Below the pieces are notes generated by a model that was not told the DNA's origin, searched no databases, and was given only the letters and a program-made list of their open reading frames with translations. This document shows positions 23,085-30,090 of a DNA stretch of 30,090 nt, piece by piece. This stretch comes from JAAOZP01 sp038848185 (lineage in GTDB: Archaea > Thermoproteota > EX4484-205 > JAAOZP01), in NCBI GenBank assembly GCA_038848185.1, contig JAWCNV010000018.1, positions 1 through 30,090 on the forward strand. The letters run 5' to 3'. The translations under genes and the position numbers were made by a program. The stretch's first letter is position 1. Every line of letters begins with the position of its first letter.

Positions 23085-25466
23085 CTATTCCTTTATCTCT
23101 ATCAGGCACTCCTTGTTTTTCTGAACCATCTTCAAATCTACAGTGTTTAATTCATCGTCATATCTATAGGAGACGAGGTCTCCGCCTATGCAGTTAACTT
23201 TCAACGGTCTGTTTTCACCATAGAGCATTATTCTCCATGTTTTCTCGGAGGGGCCCATCTTAAGTCTTAAGCTACCGTTTTCTCTAAGTGCCTCCATAGT
23301 GAAAACCTCGTCGAAAAAGTAGTTCAAAAAAGCCTTATCCTTCACAAAGACTTCAAGCATCATTTCTTCAGGCTTTTCACCAGCATGTTCCACAGGAGGC
23401 ATTCTAGGTATCAATGAGTTCTCTCTGACGAATAATGGTATCCGGTGCAACGGCAACTTCTCCCTATTCCAACACCCTCCTTGAACAGGCTTCCTACTCC
23501 ACCAGTTTAACCATTTTCCTTGCGGCAAATAATATTCTGCATCCCCCTCCTCGTTTAGAATAGGTACTACAAGTAAGCTCGGACCAAATAAGTATTCTAG
23601 ATCAATTCTCCTAACATTTGGATCATCCTGATACTCCAATACTAATGGTCTCACTAGAGGGATGCCTGTTACACATGCCTCATAGGCATGAGAATAAATA
23701 TAGGGAAGGAGACTGTACCTTAGGCAGGCAAAATCTCTGAATATCCTAACGGCTTCCTCACCATACTCCCATGGTTCTCTTGGCGTGGTTCCGTGGCATC
23801 TTGAGTGCGAACTTAAAAGGCCCCATTGGGACCACCTAACGTAGAGAGCTTGGCTCGGCTTAGGTCCTTGAAACCCACCGATATCATGGCTCCAGAAAGG
23901 TACACCGGACATCGAGTAGCTAAGCCCACCGCGCAGTACGCACGCCATGTCCCCGAAAGTAGTGTGACTGTCGCCGCTCCATTGAACAGGGTACCGCTGT
24001 ATCCCAGCACATCCAGAACGCCCCCAGACTAGACCATTACCCTTTCCAAAAAACTCTTCAGCGGCTTCAAAAACAGTTCCTTGGTAATAGAGCGAATAAA
24101 GATTATGCATTTGGGCGCCGGTCTTCCCATTGTAGAAAACCGCTTTCTCCGGGACAGCCTCACCCATATCGCATTTAAAGACGGAAATACCCTTTTTGAA
24201 AAGATCTAGGTGTTTTCTTTTATACCATTCTCTAGCCTTCGGATTCGTAAAATCAACTATAGCTACCTCACATAACTCAAAGTCAGGTATATGGATAATT
24301 TTACCCTCATTATCTTTCAGAAAGAACCCGTTCTTAACTCCTTCTTCATACATGGAAGTACCTTTCGGAACATAGGGTTGCTCCCATAAGCATATTCTGA
24401 AGCCTAAGTTTCTAAGTTTTTTAGCCATATCCTCAAGATCTGGAAAAGCCTCCTCGTTCCATTCGAAATCGCAACAGTGTTTAGATTTCATCCAAGACGG
24501 GTCTATATGCAGTACATCGCATGGTATTTGCCGGTCTCTTAATTTTTGAGCAACCTCTTCAACTTCCCTCCTGTTTTGATACGCACATCGAGACATCCAT
24601 AGTCCGAAGGACCATAAGGGAGGTAGACTAGGACGTCCTGTGAGTTCAGTATACATTTTCAAAATATGCTTTAAGTCAGGACCGTAGAACACTATATATT
24701 CTAAATAATTTTTCCAAACTTCAAATGAAATAGAATTATAGCAATACTCAGAGCCTACTTCGAATATGATTTTGCTCCCCGTTTTAACAAATAAACCGTA
24801 GCCTTCACTCGTAACATAGAAAGGGATATTCTTATAGCTTCTATCAGAGGAAGTTAAAGTAGTATCCGAATTCCAGAGAAAAAGTGTCTGTCCGCGCTTA
24901 TCAAAAGGCCCAAATCTTTCGCCGAAACCGTAAACCGATTCGCTAGGCCTCAAATATACACTTTCAAAGAATCGCGTGTCTCCATCTTCAATCTTATAGC
25001 CGAGAGGATATACCGGAAACCAGCTGCGGAGAATGCCCGAAGTATACTCTTCGAAAAAAACCTTCCCATTTCTATCCGATAATTTAATGCACCAAGGTTT
25101 TTTCACTATTTGGCAATTAATTCCACTTGAAAAAAACGTTAAAACATCTTCGAATTCTTTAACCTCGGGTTTAACAGGCTCCAAAATTCTCTTTATCATA
25201 AGCGGCTCCAGTTCCAGATTTGGAAGCTCACCTAAACCAGCTCTCAACATTAAAGCTTTTTCTCCCAGAAAAGAAACCTCTACTTGTAGCGGGTTACTTT
25301 TAGGCTCGGTTTCAACTACTAGATTAAGCTTATCATCTTGAACAGTCCACGAATCTACGTGCGAAGCATAATAGTATTCCCAACGCGACTTATCGAAAAT
25401 AGGTTCCCTTTCAACTTTATGAAGGTATTCTTGATAATATCTTTTACTGAAATAACTTTCCTCCAT
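23085..25466 (-). CDS. GH31 family alpha-glycosidase, alpha-xylosidase-like (divergent)
   Basis: A 793-residue retaining alpha-glycosidase with the GH31 layout: N-terminal beta-sandwich (to about 270), catalytic barrel (about 280-620) with the nucleophile Asp433 in SVFKCDMGEAVPE, acid/base Asp499 in QWSGDSHTTFGDM and PFWSHDIGGFQG downstream. The context resembles YicI-type alpha-xylosidases, but FKTDFGE is replaced by FKCDMGE, so the substrate may be another alpha-linked sugar. The region around 320-335 (HIDPSWMKSKHCCDFEW) matches the xylosidase-type subsite loop. No signal peptide. It is transcribed divergently from the MDR dehydrogenase, 88 bases apart, suggesting shared regulation. About 1.4-fold more AT-rich codon choice is not apparent; composition matches its neighbours. 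Confidence 0.9.
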   Translation of the reverse strand: MEESYFSKRYYQEYLHKVEREPIFDKSRWEYYYASHVDSWTVQDDKLNLVVETEPKSNPLQVEVSFLGEKALMLRAGLGELPNLELEPLMIKRILEPVKPEVKEFEDVLTFFSSGINCQIVKKPWCIKLSDRNGKVFFEEYTSGILRSWFPVYPLGYKIEDGDTRFFESVYLRPSESVYGFGERFGPFDKRGQTLFLWNSDTTLTSSDRSYKNIPFYVTSEGYGLFVKTGSKIIFEVGSEYCYNSISFEVWKNYLEYIVFYGPDLKHILKMYTELTGRPSLPPLWSFGLWMSRCAYQNRREVEEVAQKLRDRQIPCDVLHIDPSWMKSKHCCDFEWNEEAFPDLEDMAKKLRNLGFRICLWEQPYVPKGTSMYEEGVKNGFFLKDNEGKIIHIPDFELCEVAIVDFTNPKAREWYKRKHLDLFKKGISVFKCDMGEAVPEKAVFYNGKTGAQMHNLYSLYYQGTVFEAAEEFFGKGNGLVWGRSGCAGIQRYPVQWSGDSHTTFGDMACVLRGGLSYSMSGVPFWSHDIGGFQGPKPSQALYVRWSQWGLLSSHSRCHGTTPREPWEYGEEAVRIFRDFACLRYSLLPYIYSHAYEACVTGIPLVRPLVLEYQDDPNVRRIDLEYLFGPSLLVVPILNEEGDAEYYLPQGKWLNWWSRKPVQGGCWNREKLPLHRIPLFVRENSLIPRMPPVEHAGEKPEEMMLEVFVKDKAFLNYFFDEVFTMEALRENGSLRLKMGPSEKTWRIMLYGENRPLKVNCIGGDLVSYRYDDELNTVDLKMVQKNKECLIEIKE

Positions 25467-25493
25467 GCAGGATCTGTTTGAAGCAACTTAGAG

Positions 25494-25504
25494 AATTACT
25501 TAAG
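25494..25504 (-). promoter_or_regulatory. TATA-like element of the second GH31, with direct repeat
   Basis: CTTAAGTAATT on the minus strand, about 33 bases before the ATG at 25466. Directly next to it, 25501-25512 contains the tandem TAAGCTTTAAGC, a repeat that could be a regulator site shared with the divergent dehydrogenase gene. Confidence 0.4.
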
Positions 25505-25521
25505 CTTTAAGCTCTTCGAAA

Positions 25522-25531
25522 ATATTTAAAA
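25522..25531 (+). promoter_or_regulatory. TATA element of the MDR dehydrogenase gene
   Basis: ATATTTAAAA centred about 28 bases before the ATG at 25555; a leaderless transcript is predicted. Confidence 0.65.
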
Positions 25532-25554
25532 CTCTACGTGCACACTAAGAAATT

Positions 25555-26592
25555 ATGCCGAAAGAGCTAGTTGCAATAGGACCCAGGGAACCAGCACTTT
25601 TAGAATATGCTGAAAGACCTTTAAAAGAAAAAGAGCTACGAATAAGAAGCATCTTCTCGGCAGAAAAACATGGCACAGCCTTAGTATTTTACAGAGGGGA
25701 ATCCCCATTTCCAAGCAAGTATTATGATCAAGAGCGTAAAATTTTTGTGAGCAGAACAGAAGAAGCATCCGACTTCCCGTTTCCACTTGGCAACATGACA
25801 GTCGGCATTGTAGAGGAAGTTTCTCCAGATATTTCAAAATTTAAAGTAGGCGACAGAGTCTACGGTTATCTTCCGATTAGAGAAACACATATCGTTTCAG
25901 AGGAACAGGTTATGCTTGCTCCAGAAGGCGTAAGTAATGAGGAACTAGTATGCGTGGATCCCGCAACTGTTGCACTCATGGCGGTTAGAGAAGGCCATGT
26001 AAGGCTGGGCGACCAGGTTGCAATTTTTGGAATGGGAGCAATAGGTCTTTTAGCACTGCAGATGTGCAAAATATCGGGTTGCCTATACGTTATTGCTGTT
26101 GACCCAGTAGAAAAACGTCGGAGCCTCGCTGAGAAATTTGGAGCAGACTATGTGATTGACCCGGTTTCAATGGATGCAGGTATGAAGATTAGAGAGTTAA
26201 CAGATGGGTATGGTGTCGACATTTCACTTGAAGCAAGCGGCAATTATAAAGCCTTGCATGAAGCGATTAGAGCAACTAGATATGGTGGTAACGTAATACC
26301 TGTCTCATGGTATCACGGAGAGGCTCGCGGCCTCTATCTTGGCGAGGAATTCCACTTCAATAGGCTAGCATTAATATCTGGAGCTCGGGTGGAGAGCGAA
26401 CCGTATAGGGAATATCCGCTTTGGGACAGGAAAAGAGTATACTCTACGGTAATCGAACTATTTGTTAAAAAGAAGCTGGATGTTCAGGGAATACTTGATC
26501 CAATTGTAAAGTTTGACCAAGTAGTTGAAGCCTACAGAAGAATAGATGAATATCCCTCAGAAAGCGTAAAGCTAGCAGTTACTTATACTTAA
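25555..26592 (+). CDS. MDR-superfamily NAD(P)-dependent dehydrogenase lacking the usual zinc ligands
   Basis: A 345-residue medium-chain dehydrogenase/reductase. The N-terminal GroES-like domain has VGIVEEVSPDISKFKVGDRVYG, and the Rossmann domain starts with the dinucleotide motif VAIFGMGAIGLLALQMCK; the acidic Asp after IAV in YVIAVDPVEKRRS suggests preference for NAD(H). The usual catalytic zinc Cys (C-G-T/S-D) is replaced by EKHGTALVFYRG around His39, and no four-Cys structural-zinc lobe is present. It therefore probably works without zinc, or with an altered metal site. Divergent from GH31 with an 88-base shared promoter region, it may oxidise or reduce the released sugar or its derivative; that is inference. 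Confidence 0.82.
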   Translation: MPKELVAIGPREPALLEYAERPLKEKELRIRSIFSAEKHGTALVFYRGESPFPSKYYDQERKIFVSRTEEASDFPFPLGNMTVGIVEEVSPDISKFKVGDRVYGYLPIRETHIVSEEQVMLAPEGVSNEELVCVDPATVALMAVREGHVRLGDQVAIFGMGAIGLLALQMCKISGCLYVIAVDPVEKRRSLAEKFGADYVIDPVSMDAGMKIRELTDGYGVDISLEASGNYKALHEAIRATRYGGNVIPVSWYHGEARGLYLGEEFHFNRLALISGARVESEPYREYPLWDRKRVYSTVIELFVKKKLDVQGILDPIVKFDQVVEAYRRIDEYPSESVKLAVTYT

Positions 26593-26610
26593 GCTGGTGA
26601 CTATCAGAGT

Positions 26611-27141
26611 CTATGGTAGCTTCAATTTATAGTCTTTATCAGCATATGCCTCAAGTATCTCTCCGAAGTATGCTTCATGATAATCGTCACCCGAATAATA
26701 GAATTTAACTGAGTTAGGAATTCTTTCCTTCTCTAAAGGCGTTCTGTAAATAATTGAACACTCGGCGTGTGCAACACATTGCTTTATTATAGGTGACTTA
26801 ACTTTCCTAGGAGACAACAGGTCAAGCCCGGCTTCCTTAAACTTGTTTATTGTCCTACCAGAAATGGTTCCACATATTGAAACCTGCTTCTCCATGTCTC
26901 TATACGGGATATTTAATGTAAAATCATTAGCGTTCTCCAAGACCTGATACGTATATCGGGATGACCTCACGAAAACAACAAACACAGGACGCCCCCATAA
27001 GACGCCTGTAATACCCCATCCAATAGTCATAACGTTAGGACCTGTTTTCTCACTAGTAGAAACTAGAAGAAGCCCCAGTTTATTCAGTACTGGAATGGCT
27101 TGGTTTGCAAATTCAAAAGCAGCAATATCTACCTTTTCCAT
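26611..27141 (-). CDS. Flavin reductase-like FMN-binding split-barrel protein
   Basis: A 176-residue protein of the flavin reductase/flavoredoxin (DIM6/NTAB) family. The FMN-binding barrel shows LGLLLVSTSEKTGPNVMTIGWG with the T-I-G-W phosphate-contact pattern, PVFVVFVRSSRYTYQVLE, and FTLNIPYRDME. Members bind FMN and transfer electrons between NAD(P)H or ferredoxin and acceptors; the partner here is unknown. The length is typical. It has a TATA box 27 bases upstream of the ATG (27163-27174), is divergent from the membrane protein gene and converges with the MDR gene (18-base gap). Confidence 0.87.
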   Translation of the reverse strand: MEKVDIAAFEFANQAIPVLNKLGLLLVSTSEKTGPNVMTIGWGITGVLWGRPVFVVFVRSSRYTYQVLENANDFTLNIPYRDMEKQVSICGTISGRTINKFKEAGLDLLSPRKVKSPIIKQCVAHAECSIIYRTPLEKERIPNSVKFYYSGDDYHEAYFGEILEAYADKDYKLKLP

Positions 27142-27162
27142 TGGTTGTGGAAGTAATAAGAA

Positions 27163-27174
27163 GATATTTAATAT
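27163..27174 (-). promoter_or_regulatory. TATA element of the flavin reductase-like gene
   Basis: ATATTAAATATC-like core on the minus strand, 27 bases before the ATG at 27141. Confidence 0.55.
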
Positions 27175-27212
27175 TTTTGTCTTCTGAAGGTATTTTTAAA
27201 TAGTTTGCATAA

Positions 27213-27222
27213 ACTATATCAA
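27213..27222 (+). promoter_or_regulatory. Start-deciding TATA element of the membrane protein gene
   Basis: ACTATATCAA centred 27 bases before the ATG at 27244. If used, the transcript begins at that ATG and excludes the in-frame TTG at 27205. A second TATA-like run (27191-27201) would give a 20-base leader to the same ATG. Confidence 0.45.
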
Positions 27223-27243
27223 TTACCGCCTACCGAAGCTCTC

Positions 27244-27960
27244 ATGGCATATCAAGACAGAAGAAGCTTTGCATTATACCAATTGTATAGCCAGATAATG
27301 ATAATAATACTTGCTGTCTTGAACACCTACTATCCTCAATATTTGAGCGTTACCTTCATAGTTTTCATACTAATCTCTTTCGCTATGTCTTTCTTAAGAC
27401 TGAGATCTCAAATCAGAGGATCGTCTATTGAACAGATTAAGGAGATAAGGAGAAGCAAAAAACTCTATGAAGAAGAAAGCACTGAGATTTTAAGACTTAT
27501 GGCATTGGATACACAGCTCACCCAAGAGATGAAGCCTTTAGCAATATCATCTTTCCTAAGCTTGTTCGCCATTTTCATCACACTAGCTTGGTATTACCTA
27601 TATTTCAATTTTGCAGGTAACTTGGCGCACGATCCCTCCTTAACAGGTCCTTTGAGGTTCCTGATCTTCCTAATTGGCTACGAGGTTCCATATTTCATAA
27701 TGTTTGCGATAAGCGTTAGGCAAAATAAGGCTGCGAAAAGCTTTGCTCAGATTCTCCGAAGCTATGCTATTTTCGAATCAGGGCTGGTTGGGCAAGGAAT
27801 AGTCATAAAGCCCCCTATGGATAACTATGAGATTAAGCTCGACTCGGAAAGAAAATTCGTGGAGCTAGTTAGTAAAGATGAGAATAAGCCTGTGCGAATC
27901 AGGCTTTACAGTTCAAAACCTGATGAACTTTTTGAATTGATTAGAAATTTGGGTTCTTAA
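27244..27960 (+). CDS. Four-helix integral membrane protein, possibly DUF2208-like
   Basis: A 238-residue membrane protein with two pairs of hydrophobic helices: MIIILAVLNTYYPQYLSVTFIVFILISFAMSFL near the N-terminus, and LSLFAIFITLAWYYLYF followed by LRFLIFLIGYEVPYFIMFAI in the middle. Between the pairs lies a charged, probably coiled cytoplasmic segment (SSIEQIKEIRRSKKLYEEES), and the last ~80 residues are soluble and beta-rich. The organisation resembles the DUF2208 family of archaeal membrane proteins of unknown function; I recall this only by pattern. The ATG at 27244 is preferred over the TTG at 27205 because of TATA spacing. It is convergent with the C-glycoside deglycosidase beta-like gene. 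Confidence 0.7.
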   Translation: MAYQDRRSFALYQLYSQIMIIILAVLNTYYPQYLSVTFIVFILISFAMSFLRLRSQIRGSSIEQIKEIRRSKKLYEEESTEILRLMALDTQLTQEMKPLAISSFLSLFAIFITLAWYYLYFNFAGNLAHDPSLTGPLRFLIFLIGYEVPYFIMFAISVRQNKAAKSFAQILRSYAIFESGLVGQGIVIKPPMDNYEIKLDSERKFVELVSKDENKPVRIRLYSSKPDELFELIRNLGS

Positions 27961-27961
27961 G

Positions 27962-27973
27962 AAAAAGATTTTT
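27962..27973. terminator. Possible bidirectional T-tract terminator
   Basis: AAAAAGATTTTT lies in the 39-base gap between two convergent genes and gives a T-run on both strands. This is consistent with an intrinsic archaeal terminator serving both; the evidence is weak. Confidence 0.3.
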
Positions 27974-27999
27974 GATTAGAGTTAACCATGAAAACTCTT

Positions 28000-28377
28000 T
28001 TAAGACACAGTATCAGAGAAGTCGAATTCTATTTTACCGTATTCTCTTGTGATTGCCCTAACCATTATCTTGTGAATACCGGGTTGGAGACCATTGGGCT
28101 TCTCTATCGAGAAAATAATCCTATCGCCAACAGTAAACCGTAGCGGAGACTTTGCGAACTCCTCCGCCTTGGAAACCATTCCACCCTTCTCCATAGTTAT
28201 TTTTTCCGGAGGCAATTCCTCTCCATCAACCGCCAGAGTGAAACCGCCCTCTATTGTTCCGGACCCAAGCCTATTTAGCAAGGAGAAGCTGAAGCCAATC
28301 CTATTTCCGTTCGCATCTAAAATATTTTTCAAGGATCCTTTTTCATAGAGCTGCCTCAGCATGAATGCTGGAATCAT
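28000..28377 (-). CDS. C-glycoside deglycosidase beta subunit-like protein (DUF6379)
   Basis: A 125-residue all-beta protein. The start MIPAFMLRQLYEKGSL, the segment TLAVDGEELPPEKITM and the C-terminal GLQPGIHKIMVRAITREYGKIEFDFSDT fit the DUF6379 family, the small beta-sandwich subunit of bacterial C-glycoside deglycosidases (DgpB/CarC type). In those enzymes it pairs with a TIM-barrel sugar-isomerase-like alpha subunit that holds the metal site and cleaves 3-oxo-C-glycosides. No alpha subunit is in this window, so partner and reaction are unproven. TATA-like CTTTATATGA (28403-28412) lies about 30 bases before the ATG. It is divergent from the MFS transporter. The assignment rests on remembered family patterns. 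Confidence 0.55.
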   Translation of the reverse strand: MIPAFMLRQLYEKGSLKNILDANGNRIGFSFSLLNRLGSGTIEGGFTLAVDGEELPPEKITMEKGGMVSKAEEFAKSPLRFTVGDRIIFSIEKPNGLQPGIHKIMVRAITREYGKIEFDFSDTVS

Positions 28378-28402
28378 CTTTAGTTTTTAATAATGCCTTC
28401 AG

Positions 28403-28412
28403 TCATATAAAG
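28403..28412 (-). promoter_or_regulatory. TATA element of the deglycosidase beta-like gene
   Basis: CTTTATATGA on the minus strand, about 30 bases before the ATG at 28377. Confidence 0.5.
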
Positions 28413-28526
28413 GTTTCGCAAAGACCAAAGATATCCAGACCATTACAGATTCGTCAGCTATTATTCACAATCCCTCTATTTCCTTTTTTAGCCTTCTAAA
28501 CTCGAGGTCAAAAGTATCGTTAAAAA

Positions 28527-28536
28527 TTTTATATAT
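28527..28536 (+). promoter_or_regulatory. TATA element of the MFS-GH116 operon
   Basis: TTTTATATAT centred 27 bases before the ATG at 28559; a leaderless transcript is predicted. The rest of the 181-base divergent region shows no gene. Confidence 0.65.
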
Positions 28537-28558
28537 CGGTTTTCCTTTTCCAAAAAAT

Positions 28559-29851
28559 ATGTCAAGTAGCTCCAGAGTGTTGAGAGGAGCATGGTATGTA
28601 ACTTTCGTCTTCTTCATCTTCGTAGTGCTTCATTATGCGGATAAGTTTCTCGTATCCCCGCTTCTGCCTTTGATAAAAGAAGAATTCCAATTAAGCTATA
28701 CCGAGTTAGGAGCTATTGAAACTGGAGCCATTTTAGTGGCGGTGATTTTCATGCCTTTATGGGGCTATCTTTTCGACAGGTATACTAGACCACGTCTCGT
28801 GACTCTGGCCAGCGTAATCTGGAGTGGGACAACAATACTCTCAACATTCTCTAGGAACTATTTCGAACTCTTATTCACTAGGTCTATGACGGGAATTGAT
28901 AATCAGGCGACTAGTGGCTTAATGTCTTTTCTAGGAGACTATTTTCCACCTGAAAAAAGGGCTACAGCATTAGGAGTCTTACAGGCTGCGGAAACCTTCG
29001 GAGCATTGATCGGCGTGGTTATAGGGCTCAGTATAGGAATTATCTTCGGATGGCGTAGTGCCTTCCTTTTGACAGCAGCACCCGGAATCATCTTAGCCAT
29101 AGTTATCCTACTGACTGTTAGAGATGTTCCGCGCGGAGGTACTGAGCCTGAGCTTGTAAGTGTCAGAGATAAGCTTAAGGAAACTTTTTCAGCGAAGGCT
29201 CTTAAAAAGCTCTTGGAAAGAAGGTCCGTTTTGTTCCTTTATCTTCAAGGTTTCTTTGGAGTCTTCCCATGGAACATACTTTCCTATTGGCTGTTTACCT
29301 ACATGAAGGAGGCGAGAGGGTTTGAAGAGGGTTCGCAATTACTCGTAATGCTGGCAGCACTTATATCTATGGTTATAGGTAATGTGTCAGCCGGCATTAT
29401 AGGCGACTGGGCGTTTAAAAGGAATAGAAGAGGGAGAATAATTTTTGCTGCACTCACAGTCATCGTAGGACTAGTCTTTTTTGACATGGCATTTCTAATT
29501 AAAGGAGGAGTAGAACTCTTTCTAATATTAGGTGCTATAACTGCCTTCTTCATGCCTATGGCAGGCCCATGTGTCTCCTCATCAGTACAAGATGTTGCTC
29601 TTCCAGAAGTAAGGGGGTCAGCTATGGCTATGCTGCTTTTCTTCTATAATGTGGGATCAGCGTTCGCACCCCTTATCACGGGGTATGCTGCCGACAGCAT
29701 AGGTTTGGAACCAGGAATAATTACTATAGTAAACATTACTTGGTCAGTATGCATAATCCTTCTAAGCACAGCAGCAGTTTTTATTCCTAGAGATATCGAG
29801 TGGAAGAAAAGAGCTCTTTCTGAAAGAGCTAAAACTCTTGCCTTTAAATAG
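28559..29851 (+). CDS. Major facilitator superfamily transporter, probable sugar or glycoside importer
   Basis: A 430-residue, 12-helix MFS permease. The N-terminal half has the family A-motif in the loop between helices 2 and 3 (PLWGYLFDRYTRPRLV) and the acidic/Arg motif RSMTGIDNQA in helix 4; the equivalent loop in the second half is GIIGDWAFKRNRRGRII. A central cytoplasmic loop of about 45 residues (RDVPRGGTEPELVSVRDKLKE) separates the halves. The overall pattern resembles spinster-like/hexuronate-type MFS proteins. The gene is followed after ten bases by a GH116 glycosidase, so it probably imports the glycoside that enzyme hydrolyses. Substrate is inferred from this context only. Confidence 0.88.
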   Translation: MSSSSRVLRGAWYVTFVFFIFVVLHYADKFLVSPLLPLIKEEFQLSYTELGAIETGAILVAVIFMPLWGYLFDRYTRPRLVTLASVIWSGTTILSTFSRNYFELLFTRSMTGIDNQATSGLMSFLGDYFPPEKRATALGVLQAAETFGALIGVVIGLSIGIIFGWRSAFLLTAAPGIILAIVILLTVRDVPRGGTEPELVSVRDKLKETFSAKALKKLLERRSVLFLYLQGFFGVFPWNILSYWLFTYMKEARGFEEGSQLLVMLAALISMVIGNVSAGIIGDWAFKRNRRGRIIFAALTVIVGLVFFDMAFLIKGGVELFLILGAITAFFMPMAGPCVSSSVQDVALPEVRGSAMAMLLFFYNVGSAFAPLITGYAADSIGLEPGIITIVNITWSVCIILLSTAAVFIPRDIEWKKRALSERAKTLAFK

Positions 29852-29855
29852 GTGA
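29851..29855 (+). promoter_or_regulatory. Shine-Dalgarno of the second GH116 gene
   Basis: GGTGA lies six bases before the ATG at 29862 and overlaps the MFS stop codon. It shows that this operon-internal gene uses ribosome binding rather than a leaderless start. Confidence 0.6.
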
Positions 29856-29861
29856 ATAAAA

Positions 29862-30090
29862 ATGGTCTCTTATTACAATCACCCAGACCTGTTCGAAAGA
29901 AAAGTAAGAGTCTTCGAGGAAAATAGTCTCTCCCAAATCGCTTTTCCAATAGGAGGCATAGGCACAGGGACTGTTTCTTTAGGAGGAAGAGGAAACCTTA
30001 GGGACTGGGAGATATTTAACAGGCCAGGCAAGGGTAAAAATCTGCCCTACACTTTCTTCTCCATCTGGTTTAAAAAAGGTGATGATGCTT
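29862..30090 (+). CDS. GH116 beta-glycosidase, N-terminal part (runs off window end)
   Basis: The 76 visible residues contain the GH116 N-terminal signature IAFPIGGIGTGTVSLGGRG followed by NLRDWEIFNRPGKG, closer to the bacterial/eukaryotic GBA2-like sequence than the first GH116 here. No signal peptide precedes it. The ATG is ten bases after the MFS stop and has a clear Shine-Dalgarno, so it is the second gene of a transport and hydrolysis operon. The catalytic barrel lies outside the window, so active-site residues cannot be checked. Confidence 0.88.
   Translation, partial: MVSYYNHPDLFERKVRVFEENSLSQIAFPIGGIGTGTVSLGGRGNLRDWEIFNRPGKGKNLPYTFFSIWFKKGDDA

Noticed and set aside
25514..25527. CTTCGAAAATATTT resembles the palindrome region near 855-878
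   Set aside because: Only about ten A/T-rich bases are shared and there is no second palindromic arm; chance similarity in promoters is likely.
27205..27243. TTG start adding 13 residues to the membrane protein
   Set aside because: The nearest TATA-like run is only about 9 bases upstream of the TTG, too close for it to be transcribed as a start, while the ATG at 27244 has correct spacing.
1..30090. tRNA genes, CRISPR repeats and insertion sequences
   Set aside because: The gaps are short and none contains a cloverleaf-like pattern, regularly spaced repeats, terminal inverted repeats or a transposase frame that I could recognise by eye.

Overview
The window looks like a gene-dense stretch of chromosome from a thermophilic archaeon, most likely a Thermoproteota-type (crenarchaeal or Bathyarchaeia-like) heterotroph. 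The evidence is the promoter layout and the protein families. Most genes have an A/T-rich TATA element about 26-30 bases before the start codon, with little or no leader, so they are probably leaderless. Shine-Dalgarno-like motifs are clearest at genes inside operons. GTG and TTG starts are common. The families include an archaeal-type TyrRS, a short MetE-type methionine synthase core, a phosphomannomutase/phosphoglucomutase, and AbiEii-like nucleotidyltransferases. I cannot fix the genus from sequence alone.

Layout. (1) 1-4270: two nucleotidyltransferase modules resembling toxin-antitoxin pairs flank a GH31 alpha-xylosidase of YicI type; degraded RHH and wHTH remnants lie between the first module and the glycosidase. 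(2) 4311-6466: a two-gene envelope operon, a transglutaminase-like membrane-anchored protein followed by a secreted protein with a C-terminal membrane anchor. (3) 6669-11143: a flavodoxin-like protein, a UlaG-like metallo-beta-lactamase-fold hydrolase and a large GH116 glycosidase. (4) 11310-14489: an SPL-like radical SAM protein, ManB and a nitroreductase. (5) 14601-16481: a GH127 beta-L-arabinofuranosidase. (6) 16501-20593: housekeeping genes (YbaK-type deacylase, MetE core, TyrRS, DUF711 protein and a small protein). (7) 20628-22915: a small exported-protein gene broken by an in-frame TGA, then a full-length transketolase. (8) 23085-27960: a second GH31, a divergent MDR dehydrogenase, a flavin reductase-like protein and a membrane protein. 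(9) 28000-30090: a protein resembling the C-glycoside deglycosidase beta subunit, an MFS transporter and the start of a second GH116.

The main theme is breakdown of plant-type oligosaccharides inside the cell. Two GH31, two GH116 and one GH127 enzymes lack visible signal peptides, and an MFS importer appears to be co-transcribed with a GH116. Released xylose, arabinose and glucose could feed pentose-phosphate reactions through the transketolase. The carbohydrate genes are spread over the window in separate transcription units, interleaved with housekeeping genes, rather than forming one operon.

The least explained items are the TGA-interrupted exported protein at 20628-20906, the archaeal C-glycoside deglycosidase beta-like protein at 28000-28377, and the nucleotidyltransferase plus small basic protein pair at 3490-4270. 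I saw no rRNA, tRNA, CRISPR array, insertion sequence or replication origin.
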